The translations under genes and the position numbers were made by a program. A DNA stretch of 64,000 bases from Fomes fomentarius (Eukaryota > Basidiomycota > Agaricomycetes > Polyporales > Polyporaceae). Positions 1-12,229 of the stretch are shown here, in pieces. Location of the stretch: contig JABYQN010000001.1 of the NCBI GenBank assembly GCA_022606135.1, forward strand, positions 3,038,001 to 3,102,000, written 5' to 3'. How positions within the stretch are numbered: the first letter of the stretch is position 1; each line of letters begins with the position of its first letter. The notes under the pieces are model-generated. The model was not told the origin of the DNA. It worked only from the letters and a program-made list of their open reading frames with translations, and made no database searches.

Positions 1-3000
1 GGCACGACGTTCGTATCCTGCTGGTTCTTCTCTCTAACGGTGTTCTCAAGTGCTGAAATCTCTGCCTCGCGCTCCTTGATGACATCCTGGAGGCGCATGA
101 TCTCCTCCTCGAGGCTCGCGACGGACCGCTCCGTAGGCGAGACTGCGACAGATGGCAAGGAAATTGACAAGTTGGGGCGCGAGTGTCCGGGGGACTGAGA
201 GATAGAGCTACTGGTCCCGTGACTCGAAGTAGAAGCGTTGCGCGACCTGGCCGAGGACAGCTCCTGCGAAAGCGATACAGATTGCGAGAGCGATCTGACT
301 GCCGTGTGATTAGAAAGTACCCAGACGCAGCTTTGGAGTACATACCTCGAATGCAGAGACTCCGACGAGGCCGCGTTGCGGAAAAAAAGGCGTCGACCTG
401 ACCCGGATGAAACCTCTTGGTCCCTTGACTTGGTGTTGGCTCTTCGTCTGGGTGAGATTTCTCCCGAACGATCAAGGGACTCTGACGGGGGCACGGGGGC
501 GTTGACCTTGGCCTCCTGGAGCTGGGCTGCAAGGTCCGCGATCTCACGAAGCGCATCGCGGTACTTCACGGTGACAGAGGACAGATCCGCAAGTGTAGCG
601 GTATGAGTCTGCTGTAAGGCGATGAGCTGGCTCTCAACTGAGTTGTCGGAGTCGTGGATGGAAGAGACCTCCGAGTTTGCACCGGTGCTCGTCGTTCCAT
701 TGGTTGTTGCGCCGTTGCTCTTGACAGGCGAGTACCCTTCGATCTGTTTCTTGGCCTTTTCGACTTCGTTCGCAAGCTCGCCCAACCTCTCGCGCTCCTC
801 GCTCACAGCCCGCTTCTTCGCTTCCCACTCCTCCATCTTCTGCTCCAATTCACGAACCTTGGCCTCCCGCTCTTCCAAGTCTGTGCGCCAGTTCTCGCCA
901 TCGTGCTTTAAGGTGTCAAGACGCAACTCCAGGGCCTCTATCTGATTGCGGCGTCTCTCGCACTCGTGCTCGAGGTTCTCGACATTCTCGCGAAGGACAA
1001 GAACGGACTCGTCTGATTTCGCAAGACGGGCCTCGAGGTCAGCGATGTAGGCAGAGTTGTGTGACTCTGTGTCCTTGTAACGGGAAAGTTCACGCTTGAG
1101 GTCGGTGATAGAGCCGCTGGAGGAAGTCTGCGATTCGTCATACTGACGAACCTTCTCCTCGAGGTCGTGAACGTAGGCCTATGGAGGCATTTGCATCAGG
1201 CTCATGAGACGTGATATTTCCCTGCGTACCTCAGTAGATGCCTCGCGCTCGGCCAGTTTGGCAACACGAGCCTTCAACTCCTCCACGTACATTTCGGTGG
1301 TAGCATGGCGCTCTGCGAGCTCGGTGTACTCGTTCTCCTTCTCTTCGTATAGGTCGTTCGTGTGACGAAGAGCAGCGCGGTTCAGCTTGAGCTCGGCTTC
1401 AATCGCACTGATAGTCTTCTCGTACTCTTCGATGACGGGTCCAACAATCTCCTCATACTTCGCTGTACCACCAACACGGCCTCCAGAGCCGCGTTGCTTC
1501 TCTGCGAGTTCGTTCCGTAGCCGGGTGAGTTCCGCGGTGCGTTCCACGAACTTCTCGCGCAGGTCCTCGTAGTTGTTCTGGAGCTCCGACATCTGCGCGA
1601 GGACCCGCTTCGGAGCAGCTTCCGTCGCTTCTGATGAGCTTGAGGATGTGACGGCACCACCCTCCTTGATAGTCTTCAGCTCCTTCCGTAGCCTCGTGAC
1701 CATGCCCTGCAACCACTCTACGTCATCCCAGCCCTCTTCCCTCTCGTTCAAGACAGCACGGTTCTTGATATTCCTCGCGCGATTCGCGTACTTCAGTGTA
1801 TTGATCGTCTCGTTCGCATTCCACTCCGCCGGACTAACGCAGGCAATCATAAGGGTGTGAGCATTACCTCCGAGAGAGTCTTGGAGGAGCCGTGTGAGCT
1901 TAGAGTCACGATATGGGATGTACGAAGCCGTGTGAGACTTCGCCTTCGCAGGGTCACCGAGCGCGGAGATGACGTTTCCAAGAGCGAGAAGACCACTGTT
2001 GATGGAGATACCCTCCTTGATACGCTCGCCGGCAGCGGCGGTACGTTTCAACTGCGTGGGGTGTGAAGTGAATATAGGACGAGAGTGCGAGTATTAGGGG
2101 CCACTTACTCGTTCTGAACCTGCCAAATCTACGAAGTGAAATTTGGAAGTCACAGTCACCCAGTCTCCATCACTCGCGGCGCCATTCCTTCCCACGTCTG
2201 GTGACAGGAATCCAAGAGAGCTAGCAGGACGTGTACCTCTAGCGATAGCGGACTGGAAGCTCGGCGTAGCAGGGCGACCGAAGGTGGGAGATGATACTCT
2301 ACTGCCACTCGGTGGGACGATGACAGAGCCAGGGCGGCCGATACGCGAGGGAGAGCGTCCACCGGGAGGCAGTGGAGAGGAAGAACGGGGGGAGGTCCAC
2401 TTCCGGTGAACTTCTTCTGGATCAAAGTCAACGAAAAAATAGCATGTGAGCGGGATGACTGTGCGTTCATGTCCGTTTCGTTCGTGCGTCTGATTGAGGC
2501 ACCTTGACGGATCAGGCTGGACGAAGAATACATCGTTAGTACCGCCGTATAGCATACGCGATAGAAACACTTTGAAAAGACCGGAAGGGGTTCGTCGCGT
2601 GGAGGATATCGTTACACGTCCGTTCGCGCGAGGCCATACTAAGTCGCTCTCACACCACATCCAAGACGTTCAGGACGAACGACGGCGGATACGGCATTAT
2701 CTCCCAGCGGGAGACAATGGCCAAAACCCAGTAGCTATGGTACTGCCGGGTTTCACACCGGCGGTCACTGAAAATCTACGACTTGATGAATCGCGGGGGA
2801 ACGGGTCACAAGAAGAGAAGGACGAATGTTCTGGGGAAGGTAAAATGAAAGTACCGGGAAGAGAACTCACTTCATGACCTCGTTAGCGCTTTTCACATTC
2901 ACCTCACGCAACCCCTCCCAGATGATGTGACCCTGCTTGTCCTCCCGGATCTGCACCTCCCGTTTCCCAGTGTTGTCCGCGAGCAGGTCGATTAAGTCTT

Positions 3001-3597
3001 CATTATAAAGTTCAATATACGAGCCCTTGATGCTGTAGTTCCATGCGCCACCACGTTCTTCCTTCAGTTCTCGACAGCGAGCGAAGATAGTCGAAACAGC
3101 CCTAGGGATGATACCCATACCGTTGTGGGCGTCCATAGGGTCCGCGTCCAGGTCAACACCTGTCATGGTAAACGTCTTCCCACTACTGGTCTGACCGTAG
3201 GCCAAGATGGTGCAGTTGAAACCTTCCACAAAACGCGAGATGAGGGGTTGCGCGGTGGAGACGAACATAGCATGTTGAGTAGTGGCAGGAGGGTGGACTT
3301 GGTCGAAGGTGAACATCTGCTTTTTGGCGTTGTTGGCCGAGGAAGATACGGGCGCAGCAGGCGCACCAGGACCGGGAGAAGGAGTGGCATCCACGCTGAC
3401 AGTGGTGTTCGAGGCGGCATTGATGATATTACGCTGGAAGCGGGTTGGAATGGAAGTAAGGTCGTGCTGATTGGTAGGGCGAATGCGGAGAGCTGGGGAG
3501 GTGTGAATTGGACGCGAGTGGGAATGCGCTGCTGGACAAGAGACTCACCGACTTGCACCGAGGTGGAGGCCGCGTTGGACGGCTGCGACGGCGCCAT
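1..3597 (-). CDS. Kinesin-4-like motor protein with long coiled coil (3' end cut by window edge)
   Basis: This is a plus-end microtubule motor of the kinesin-4 (KIF4/KIF21) type. The start at 3597 gives [11 protein letters not shown], then an intron, then VALRIRP, the usual first strand of a kinesin motor. Visible motifs are the P-loop GQTSSGKT, switch I SSRSH, switch II DLAGSER and the neck region [16 protein letters not shown], which favours kinesin-4. A stalk rich in heptads follows, with stretches such as [15 protein letters not shown], and the gene runs off the left edge. A Ser/Pro-rich insert of about 80 residues lies between switch I and switch II. The reading frame changes inside it near 2387-2392, where one base seems to be missing from a C6 run. 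The apparent stop near 1182 sits in an intron (about 1180-1231) that joins ASTE to AYVHDL. The family is certain; the exact kinesin-4 subgroup is inferred. Confidence 0.9.
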
Positions 3598-5890
3598 GGT
3601 GAGCGGCGGGTCCGACGACGAGAGCACAGGGCCTCGAGAACGTCGTGCGTGTGGAGGAAGAGGTGAGGGACAGGGACAACGAACGGAATCGTCCAAGGTT
3701 AGTCACTAGGCTGAGGCCGCTAATCACTGTTTTGATCCACTTATAAATCCGTGGCTCCCAATGTCTCCGGGCGCTTATACCCATGTACTCCGAGTCCCTT
3801 CCTTGCCCGGGCCAGATCATGGCAGATCTCTCTACCCTGGCATTTATGGCCGTCGGTTCCGAGTTACGGCTGGCTGGAATACACAACGACAATCCTCTCG
3901 TCCTCATCTCAACCCAGGTGGCACTACTTAGCACTCAGGCTGCGTATATACCGCGGAGCTACACACGCCCGTAATGAGCAGCACCAGTCTGCGTCCTCGA
4001 TCGTGTAGCTTCGTAACCACCTCGCGACCGCTGCCGGTGACAAGATGCGCCATAAAGGTACTAGCGGGCCACCAGAGGGGGCAATATATTATTATTCCCC
4101 GTGTACCTCCGTCGTCATTACCAGGATGATCCAAGTACTCGGAGTACTACGTATACTTCAACCAAATTGATGCCGTGATGCCTGTGGCGTAGCTGCTCAA
4201 CAGTACCTGCATACGAGCCCTAGAAACACCTTGCAGCTGACGAGCAACAGGAAGTGTTGGCATAGCTTAATGGCCGTGTATGTCTGGAACGAATGTTGGC
4301 CCATGCATTCCGAAACTTCCAGTTTTGTTCCGCTCAATGAGGTTTGTATGGAAGGTGTGGTCTTGAATGACAGCGCGAGACTGGCCGTGGCCCTTTCCTG
4401 TATCACCATTCCTTGATTGTCACTCGGGATATTGGAGAAGGGAAGTTGAAGGGAGACTCACACGCGACGTTAACGCGGACGTTCAGCCCTCAGGCCTCAG
4501 GCTCTACCTACAAATTACCATGCATTGCGTCCGGTGGCGAGATACCGCCCACCCGCCGCCGCCTTCTCCGTCTCGGAACAAGAAGCCCGCACGTCGAATG
4601 ATCCTCTCTCAGTCTGATCCACCAAGAGACTCATATCCTCCTTGCACCCCACGGAAGGAGGAACGTCGGGACCCTCTTCAGCGCCAGAAGGCCTGACACC
4701 AATCTAGTGTCGCATGATTGCACGCAACATAGCCTCCGCGGTGCCTTGAGCTTTGCAGCGATGTTGTGGCGGGACATACATGTTGCAAAGCGCAATGACG
4801 TATGGCCTTAGCCTCTCAAGAAGAACGTGCTGTTATCTCCTCTCCTAAGCGATACCCTGGTCAGACTACGATTGTCCGAGCTATGGCAGCGACAACTTCA
4901 TCTGGGCCTACGGTTCCTAGCCAATCCCTGGTCGCGACACGAAGGGCGCAAGCGCACCCACATCGTCTTCTCTCCCAAGCGTGACAACCCCGGTGCAGTG
5001 AGTGACGAACCGCGTAACCGACCTCCCGGGACGTTACGAGAACCGTGATCCAGAGACCAACCCCCTTTTTCCACATTCGAGATCCAGGAAGACGTGGGAC
5101 AAAATTCTTGACTGCGGAGGGATCCGAGGAACACAAGGAGACGGCCACAGAGCAGCGCGGCAGAGGCAGTGATGAGGTCTTCTGTGAACATGTCCTCTAC
5201 CATGCATGATGTGCATAGCCTCTAAGGAGCGTTAGATAGTTCCGTTGTCAAAGTCAACCTGCGCACTATGTGAGTGAATGGCTTGATGATGAATGGGAGT
5301 GAACGCACAGGATATCCTCCCCACACTACCACGAGGCCTCGTCTAGACGAGAACTGTATCGCTTGAGCATGAAACTACCATTGTGTAGTTCCGAGTTCGC
5401 ATAGCCAACGACATATAGATCTTCCATGTCAAGGACCGCATTTCAGTAGCCACGGCGTATTCACACCCTTAGGACGGGAGGCCACAGTTCATACCTGCCT
5501 TGGAATTGGTGCTTCTTGTGCATACTGAGCCTTCGATTGATACATATGCATGCAACCCTGTGACTTTCTCCTTGGGCTACGTACCTATGCAATGTGATCT
5601 CAGTACTCATCTCATGCAACTGCGCGGCAAGATAACTGTAATTGAGAGCTGTGCCCATACCTGTCAGAGCGCTATCGTAAATGGTAAGATGTACAAGGTT
5701 GAGAAGATGAGCGTTTGAACTTGAAGAAGCACGGATGGGTGCACCAGCGCCTGAAGTTGAGCTTGGCGCCATTCATCCGACTTGAGTATCCACTGCCACT
5801 CCAGGCTCCAGACTCACCCCCGTGTATTCACTGCACAGAGTAGACTGACCAGAGTCCTCTGTATATCTCATCAATCTGTTCAGCTACGAA
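3598..5890. other. Gene-free interval between divergent kinesin and ARPC1 genes
   Basis: About 2.3 kb separates two divergent genes and presumably carries both promoters. The short open frames here on either strand show no family motif, no conserved splice pattern and a composition like random frames. I see no transposon ends and no RNA gene. Confidence 0.5.
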
Positions 5891-7401
5891 ATGGCTCCTC
5901 CCGAAGTCTTCCCTTTGAGCCAGCAGAGTCCGGTCACTTGTCATGCATTCAATGCAGACCGTACCCGTACGTTTGCTCTACTCGTTTCGAGACATCACTG
6001 ATTTGACGGAATCCCCGATAACAGAGGTCGCTGTTAGCTTGAACTCTAATGAAGTCCGCATCTACGCTCGTCAAGGCACTGAGTGGAACCACATCGACAC
6101 TCTCACTGAGGTATGCGCTGATTATATGGCATCTGGGTACATGACCCTCATCTGCGCGGCACCCTTGTAGCATGACAAGCCAATCACCTCTATCGATTGG
6201 GCCCCACAATCCAACCGCATCGTAACTTCTGCGCAAGACCGAAACGCGTATGTCTGGCAGCAGAGCCCGGACCCTCAGACAGGACATATGATTTGGAAGC
6301 CGACATTGGTACTCTTGCGGGTCAACCGTGCCGCGACCTTCGTTCGTTGGAGCCCCAACGAGGACAAGTTTGCTGTCGCGAGCGGTGCTCGGTACGTCTC
6401 TGAACCCATCTGTCATACACACAGAAGACCTTCATGAGTGTAAAGTGCGATCGCCATCTGTTCCTTCGACCCCGAGGGGGATTGGTGGGTCTCCCGACTC
6501 CTCAAGAAGCCCATCCGCTCGACGGTCTTGTCTGTCGACTGGCACCCGAACAATGTGCTGCTGGCCGCTGGAAGTGCGGAATCGAAGGCGCGTGTGTTCT
6601 CGGCTTATATCAAGGATGTAGACAAGAAGTAAGCGCATCCTTTCTCGACTATCCCGGTCTCTCATTTTAAGTACCGTAACAGGCCCGCGGCGTCAGTGTG
6701 GGGCGAGAAGCTCCCATTCAATACGATCTGCGGCGAGTACGCTAGCCCATCTGGTGGATGGGTCCATAGCGTCGCGTTCTCGCCATCTGGTGACGTGCTA
6801 GCCTATGCTAGTGAGTAAACTTCACGCTGTCCGACTATTTCCCAATTGACCCATGCGCGAAGGCCACGATAGTTCCGTGAATATCGTGTATCCCGGAGGA
6901 CCTGCTATATACAACATCAAGCTATCAATCCTCCCTATAGTCACGCTGACCTGGACCACTGAAGAGTCCATCGTCGCTGCAGGGCATGATTGCCAACCGT
7001 TGGTATTCGCGGGCAATCAAGGCGGCTGGGAGCTCATCGGCAGTCTTGACGATCCTCAAGCGAACAAGGCGACCGGCGGTGCACGGTCTGGGTTCGCCGG
7101 TGCCTCCCCCGTCGGACGGCTTAACAGCGCGGCGTTCAACACCTTCCGCAACGCCGCGGAGCGCGGTATCTCCAACGTGCCCGGCTCTCCCACTGCCTCG
7201 TCTTCGACTGAGTCGGAGCTGTTCACCGTGCATCAGAACACGATCACGAGCGTGCGGCCGTACGAGGGGGTTCCGGGCAACATTACCAAGGTCAGCACGT
7301 CCGGTGTAGATGGGAAGCTGGTGATCTGGGACGCAAACGCCGTCACGTCTGTCGCCGCCGCGGGACTTGCGGGGAAGCTGAGCAGATTGAGTGTGCGGTG
7401 A
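5891..7401 (+). CDS. ARC40: Arp2/3 complex 41-kDa WD40 subunit (ARPC1/Arc40)
   Basis: This is the beta-propeller subunit of the Arp2/3 complex, which nucleates branched actin for endocytosis and tip growth. Translation starts with [20 protein letters not shown]; a first intron at about 5967-6024 joins ADRT to [12 protein letters not shown] repeats follow: [78 protein letters not shown] and SIVAAGHDC. The last two patterns are highly typical of ARPC1. The loop before the last blade ([19 protein letters not shown]...) corresponds to the insert that contacts other Arp2/3 subunits. At least five short introns are present, including 6811-6862. The last blade ends [10 protein letters not shown] before a short tail. 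It converges with DAD3, with 126 bp between the stops. Confidence 0.93.
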
Positions 7402-7527
7402 ATATATTGATACAACAATGTAACAGTATAGCACAAGGGAAACACAATACAATGTCATGATGGCGATGCAGTCCAGTGTCTTCCCTGCAATTGGTCAATG
7501 GAGAGGACAAGGGATGTACGGGCGGCG

Positions 7528-7965
7528 TTATTGTCTCATCGTTTCATCCGCCGTGGTATCTGCATATGTGCCAGACATATCTGCGATGGGCTGTTCGTTG
7601 ATCACGGCCCACACCGATGCCTTGAACTGTTGCATGGGGTGACTGCGCGTTGAGCACCATTGGAGACAGAGATGCAAAGCGAAACGTACCAGAGTCAAGA
7701 CCAGCCCCATCTTCACCTCTAGAGCCCTGAGCTGCTTCAGCATCTTCTCGTCCGGTGCCTCGCTCACCCGGCGCGTCTCCGCAATCAGCTGCGCCTATCA
7801 GCACACGCAATTACGGGAGCAAGCTTGGAAGGATGCACGGACCTCCCTGATGTTCTGGGACAGTTTGGCATATTGCCACAGCACCTCCGCCTCAAGCTCG
7901 GATAAGTTTGGGTGCCCTTCGTACGGGTTGCTTTCGAAGATAGCGCTGGTTGACAAGGCGGACAT
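7528..7965 (-). CDS. DAD3: DASH/Dam1 complex subunit Dad3
   Basis: This is a small subunit (about 105 residues) of the fungal DASH ring, which couples kinetochores to spindle microtubules. Three exons give MSALSTSAIFESNPYEGHP, then LSELEAEVLWQYAKLSQNIRE, then IAETRRVSEAPDEKMLKQLR with ALEVKMGLVLTL, and finally FKASVWAVINEQ. The blocks EAEVLWQYAKL, KMGLVLTLFKASVW and the length match Dad3 closely. Both introns have ordinary borders (exon 2 starts AQLIAETR; exon 3 starts FKASVW). The start was chosen at 7965 because the downstream block begins just after it; the upstream frame has no conserved residues. The C-terminal tail (MSGTYADTTADETMRQ) is hydrophilic and not obviously conserved. Confidence 0.9.
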
Positions 7966-10946
7966 GATTGGTCTCCCTGTGCAAACGATGTTACATGAGC
8001 CGTCGTGCGAGAGTAATAGCCGTAGCCGCAGTGGTCGAGGAGAATCGGGGGTGAAGTACAAGTATGTCTGACGCGCGACGCGAACACGTTCAGACGCGCC
8101 CTTGGGCGCCTGTGTGCCAACCACCACCTTGGGCTCAACTTGTTCAACTTGAACTTGGGTTTCGATACTGGCCACATCCGTTTGCTCTCGCCCAGGTCTA
8201 CCTTGCCTTCGAGGATTGTATCACACCACGAAGTCTTGGCCGCACTACCTCATACCCACACGGACGATCTCGGACTGACGACGAACGGCGCTGTATTGTT
8301 CATCGTGTATTGTACGCGTATTATACGCGTGTCTTCTGCCAGGGAACGCACACGATCAGCGGTCCTCGTATGTGGAGGCGGTTGGCCTCAAGAGCTCGAC
8401 GCTCTGAACAAGGGCATCGGGATTCGGTACAGCGATCCTTACACCGCCGGCCATCTTGACCAACCTTCTGGTGCTTCGCGTTATGCCAGTCCACATTTGG
8501 CAGCCCAGAAACTCTCGCGCTTCGTGCTGCATGCGCAGAGCAGGCTAGACCGGGTTTAATAACGATGCACTGCTCTCCGGCAAGTAAGCGTGTTTCGCTA
8601 TTGTGTTTACTCGAGTCACCGAATAAACGTGCGGACGAGTCTAGAGTATATTTCACATTTACCGGCAGGATCGCTTGGCTGTGATGCTGCACACGTATGT
8701 GTGGATTGTACTGTCACTCTGTACATCTAGACTCTACAGTCGCTTTCAGGGGACCTACGGCGCTGTTTGTACGTGATATACCCATGTGTTCCTCCGTGCT
8801 GGTGTGACTCAACATTCTTCCTCTGCTCGGATAGTGCGAAGGGGTGACATCGAGCGCACTGTTACTTGGGATTCCTCATGGCTCCCACCGCCCTACCGCC
8901 CTACCGCAGCAAAGCACATACAGTAACGGAATGACTGCGCCAATCCGCTCGGAGAATGGAGAGGCACTGTCAACCACACCTGCGCCTATTTAGGTGCCAT
9001 AGGCAGGCGTCGCGTACACACGCTGCTTCGAATTCACAGCCGCAGCCTGGTGTACAAGCGTTTGCCCAGATTCCCAGACATGTGCTCGCTCACCGATCTG
9101 TCATTCCGCCCTGTTCCTCGCGCCGGAGGATGAGAGGCGGCACGATCGGCAGTTTCTGTTCCTGCCCGACGGGACGCTCTTTGTGGGGACAGCGGGAGGA
9201 GGTGTGTTACACCGAGGCCCGTATCGCGTAGCAACATCTTGATCCCGCGAAGGTTGTTTGTTATTGTCTCCTGTACGCGACAGGGCGCCGGAAATGCGTG
9301 GTGGGAGGCGTAACCCGCTCGGAGTCGTTTCCTATGACGCATGCAGGACTCACTACGACTCATTGCTGCAATAATGGACGCTAGATAATCACGAAGGTCT
9401 CAGGACGTGTGACGACATCTGTGACAAACCTCGCTTGCTCTCCTGGACTCAGATGTCTTGGGTATGTCTTTCGTCACATATCGGAAAGTGATGAACGTCC
9501 AGAATCTGATTAGCGTCCGTTGATCTGTGCAGGATGACCACCAGAAGGTTCAAGGCAACTACATAGCAGTGGTGGCACGCAGGAGGTTCTCAAGCTCAAG
9601 GTGCGGTCGGTAACTACGGTTCTTTCTATACGGCGATCGGCGCAATGTCCGGCGGCCTCTCCACTGTGTTGGGTTGTTCGCACACATACCAAGAACTTAG
9701 AAGTCAGGAAGCTTGCCCGACTGCCTTTTGTGTCGGTTCCTTTGTCTTATGGCGTACTTGGGAGGACGACATTGCCTGGGTACTCGGATCTCTCCGACTA
9801 TGCTCACGGGTTCAACAGATGGATGGTCATCTAGTCATATCTACGCGATGGAGGACAAAGAGATGGACATATCGGAAATGAATGTTGATTGGGCTTGGGA
9901 CTCTGTTACGTGAGTGCTCTCGGGTACGACTTGAGACTAGACGTTCTAGTTCAATTAATACGCTGCTAGCAATACGACTTTCCGATGGAGATGGAGTCCA
10001 GTTTGTGCAGGTCTCTAGTGTCTTCTCCATGGATATCTGACCGATGACACCGAGATATTAGCTGCGGGAGGATCGTAAGCCTTGCGCGGCTGTTTCCTGT
10101 ATTGAGCGTCTTGTATCGCGACCGATCTATACGAGGAAGGTTAGAGCGGTAGCGGTGGATGGATTCGAACCGAAACGAATGTGAGCCAAAAAGCACGAGG
10201 CTATCTGCCTTTGCTCTGTTGGGATCAAGCGCGGTCGATCAAGAGAGCGATCTATCTGTTGGAATGTGCGGGCGGCCTGACATATCAAGCATCGCAGTGG
10301 CGGCGGCCCCGCTAGCGCGGAGACATGGACCTCGCCAATTCTGATCTGGAGTGGAGTTCCTGCGCGCGGGTGGATGAGGCGGGCGATGTGGACCTGGGCC
10401 AGCGGGTCAGCAGATGATGCTGAACTGGCGATTGCAGACGCGACGGTTGGGGTGCGACGGTGAAGACACGCGGGGGACACGAGGATCTCGGACAGGAAGG
10501 AGGCGAAAGACAATAAGACTCGGGAACAAGGCAACGCTGGGAAAGCGCGCAGAGCGGGGCATGCCTGAGTTGGGCGGAGCGCGAAACGAGCCCGCTGTGA
10601 TTCTCCCAAGATGGCATCTTCTGTCGTCTTGTCGCCCTGGAGCCTGAGGGTTGCGAGGTCGACCGCGTCGCCGCCTACTAGCTCTATAAATCACCAATCA
10701 GTCCTGTGTTCCGCTAGGTCTCTCCCGTCTCCTCTTTTCAAGTTCGTTCTCGCGCCTCCATCTTTCTTTCTTCTCGCGGAACAGTTACCTTCCGTTTTCA
10801 TTCTTTCCTTGGGCGAAGCCCCGAGTCGAAACAATTGACCAGTGATCGCAGGAGATCCTCCTAGTCCGCCTCACCTCCGGCACAAGGCTGCCTAAATCAG
10901 GTGGAGCCCTCTCCTGTCCACATACACAACACACCTTCCCGAAAAC
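7966..10946. other. Gene-free interval of about 3 kb
   Basis: No open frame here has a recognisable motif or a consistent exon-intron structure. The stretch near 10600-10946 is pyrimidine-rich with a TATA-like ctataaat near 10682 and is a plausible promoter for the next gene. A tRNA-like T-loop near 10147 does not fold. I see no terminal repeats. The interval may hold a decayed mobile element or long regulatory sequence, but the sequence alone does not show which. Confidence 0.4.
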
Positions 10947-12229
10947 ATGTCTCCGGAAGACAATAGCATCTCCGACCTCAGACCTATAAGCCTTTCCGCA
11001 TCTGCTCGCATGCCCTTCCTCGCCCGGAACCCTGGTGCACCGTCCCCCTCCTATCCCTCTTTGGCGCCTCGCCGTGCAATGCACCACATTCCCTTTGTCC
11101 CCCGTCCCTTCCCGCCCCCTGCTCTCGCCGGCGTTCCCCTCGAGTACATCGTCGACCAGCTCCGCCGACTTGCCCCCCACTACTGGAGCAGGCCCGAGAC
11201 CTCCGACTGCACTATCGGTATGTCTATCATCTCTCTCCTCGTACCGACGCGCCTCTCACACACCGTTGCATTCCTCCAGTTGTTTCGTTGGACAACGCAA
11301 GCACAGACAAGATCCAAGCAGCGTCTGGTGTCTGCGACGCATTCCGTAGCATGGGCATCAGCTCCGAAGTGACCACCGAGTCCTTCGGTCTGGAAGACGG
11401 TTCCGCTTCGGCGCTCCGTAACCCTGCCCGGAAGTCTGTACGCCCGCAACGAATGATTATGAAGGTGCGTCGATGTTCCCTCACTTGCCCATACCCTCTC
11501 TAAAACCTCGGGTAGCTGCACATGGACTACCTCTGTGCGCATTCATCGTTGCTCCGAGGTCTCCTCGGCGGTGCATCTCCATTCGAGCTCGTCATGGATG
11601 CGCCTTCTGAGCGACTCGTACACTCTACCTCTGCGCCTTCCCCTTCGCTGTCGCGTCAATCTTCGACGTCCTCGCTTCGATTCCCTTGCATTCTGCCGTC
11701 GTCGACGTGTACGCACCCTGTCGTTCACCTCCCGGTCCCCGATCCCGCGTCTTTCCACCACCTCGTCCACTACATATACTTCGGGTCCACTTCTTTCATC
11801 GAGGAGGCTCTCGACAACGGCGAGCTGACCTGGGAGGGTCTTGCGCGCAACGTCGAGTATCTCCAGATGGGTGCGGATGTCAAGCTGTTCCTTGGACGGT
11901 ACTGGCGACGCGTACATACGTACTGCGACTACAGCGAGAGCGAGAGCGACTGCGAGTACGACTCCGATTACGACTACGACTCTGACGAGTACATGTCTGA
12001 AGACGAGATCACTCTAGCGGACCCCGATGAAGAAAGGATGTGCCTTGCCGACGATGAGGACGACGACGTGAGCATCATCAAAGCCAAAGTCAAGGCTCGT
12101 GCCCGGGATCCTCCACGCGGACGGCAACGTACGACGCGTCGTCTGGGTCACTCGACGTCCGATCCTGTCATCAGTCATCGCGCCGCCGAGGCAGGCCCAT
12201 CTACCGTCCGTCGCAACAGCAGCAAGTGA
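10947..12229 (+). CDS. Acidic fungal protein with BTB/POZ-like region
   Basis: Three exons. Exon 1 gives MSPEDNSISDLRPISLSASA and ends in PLEYIVDQLRRLAPHYWSRP, followed by ETSDCTI. Exon 2 carries VVSLDNASTDKIQAASG. Exon 3 starts LHMDYLCAHSSLLRGLLGG and has a POZ-like stretch, DPASFHHLVHYIYFGS, then a helix with GLARNVEYLQMGADVKLFLG. The order DCTI..V, YLCAHSSLLRGLL, FHHLVHYIYFG resembles a BTB/POZ fold, which mediates protein-protein contacts. The end is an acidic Tyr/Ser tract (SESESDCEYDSDYDYDSDEY) and a basic Arg-rich tail. I do not recognise a characterised orthologue with certainty. A relation to basidiomycete clampless1-type developmental proteins is possible but unverified. Introns lie at about 11219-11279 and 11465-11517. 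Confidence 0.75.

Noticed and set aside
1180..1231. Stop codon that seems to end the kinesin after [14 protein letters not shown]
   Set aside because: The stop is inside an intron with GTACGC..CATAG borders; splicing joins ASTE to [12 protein letters not shown] and the coiled coil continues.
10140..10220. tRNA-like T-loop (ggattcgaacc) on the minus strand
   Set aside because: The 5-bp T-stem does not pair around the TTCGAAT loop, and no acceptor stem or anticodon arm can be drawn.
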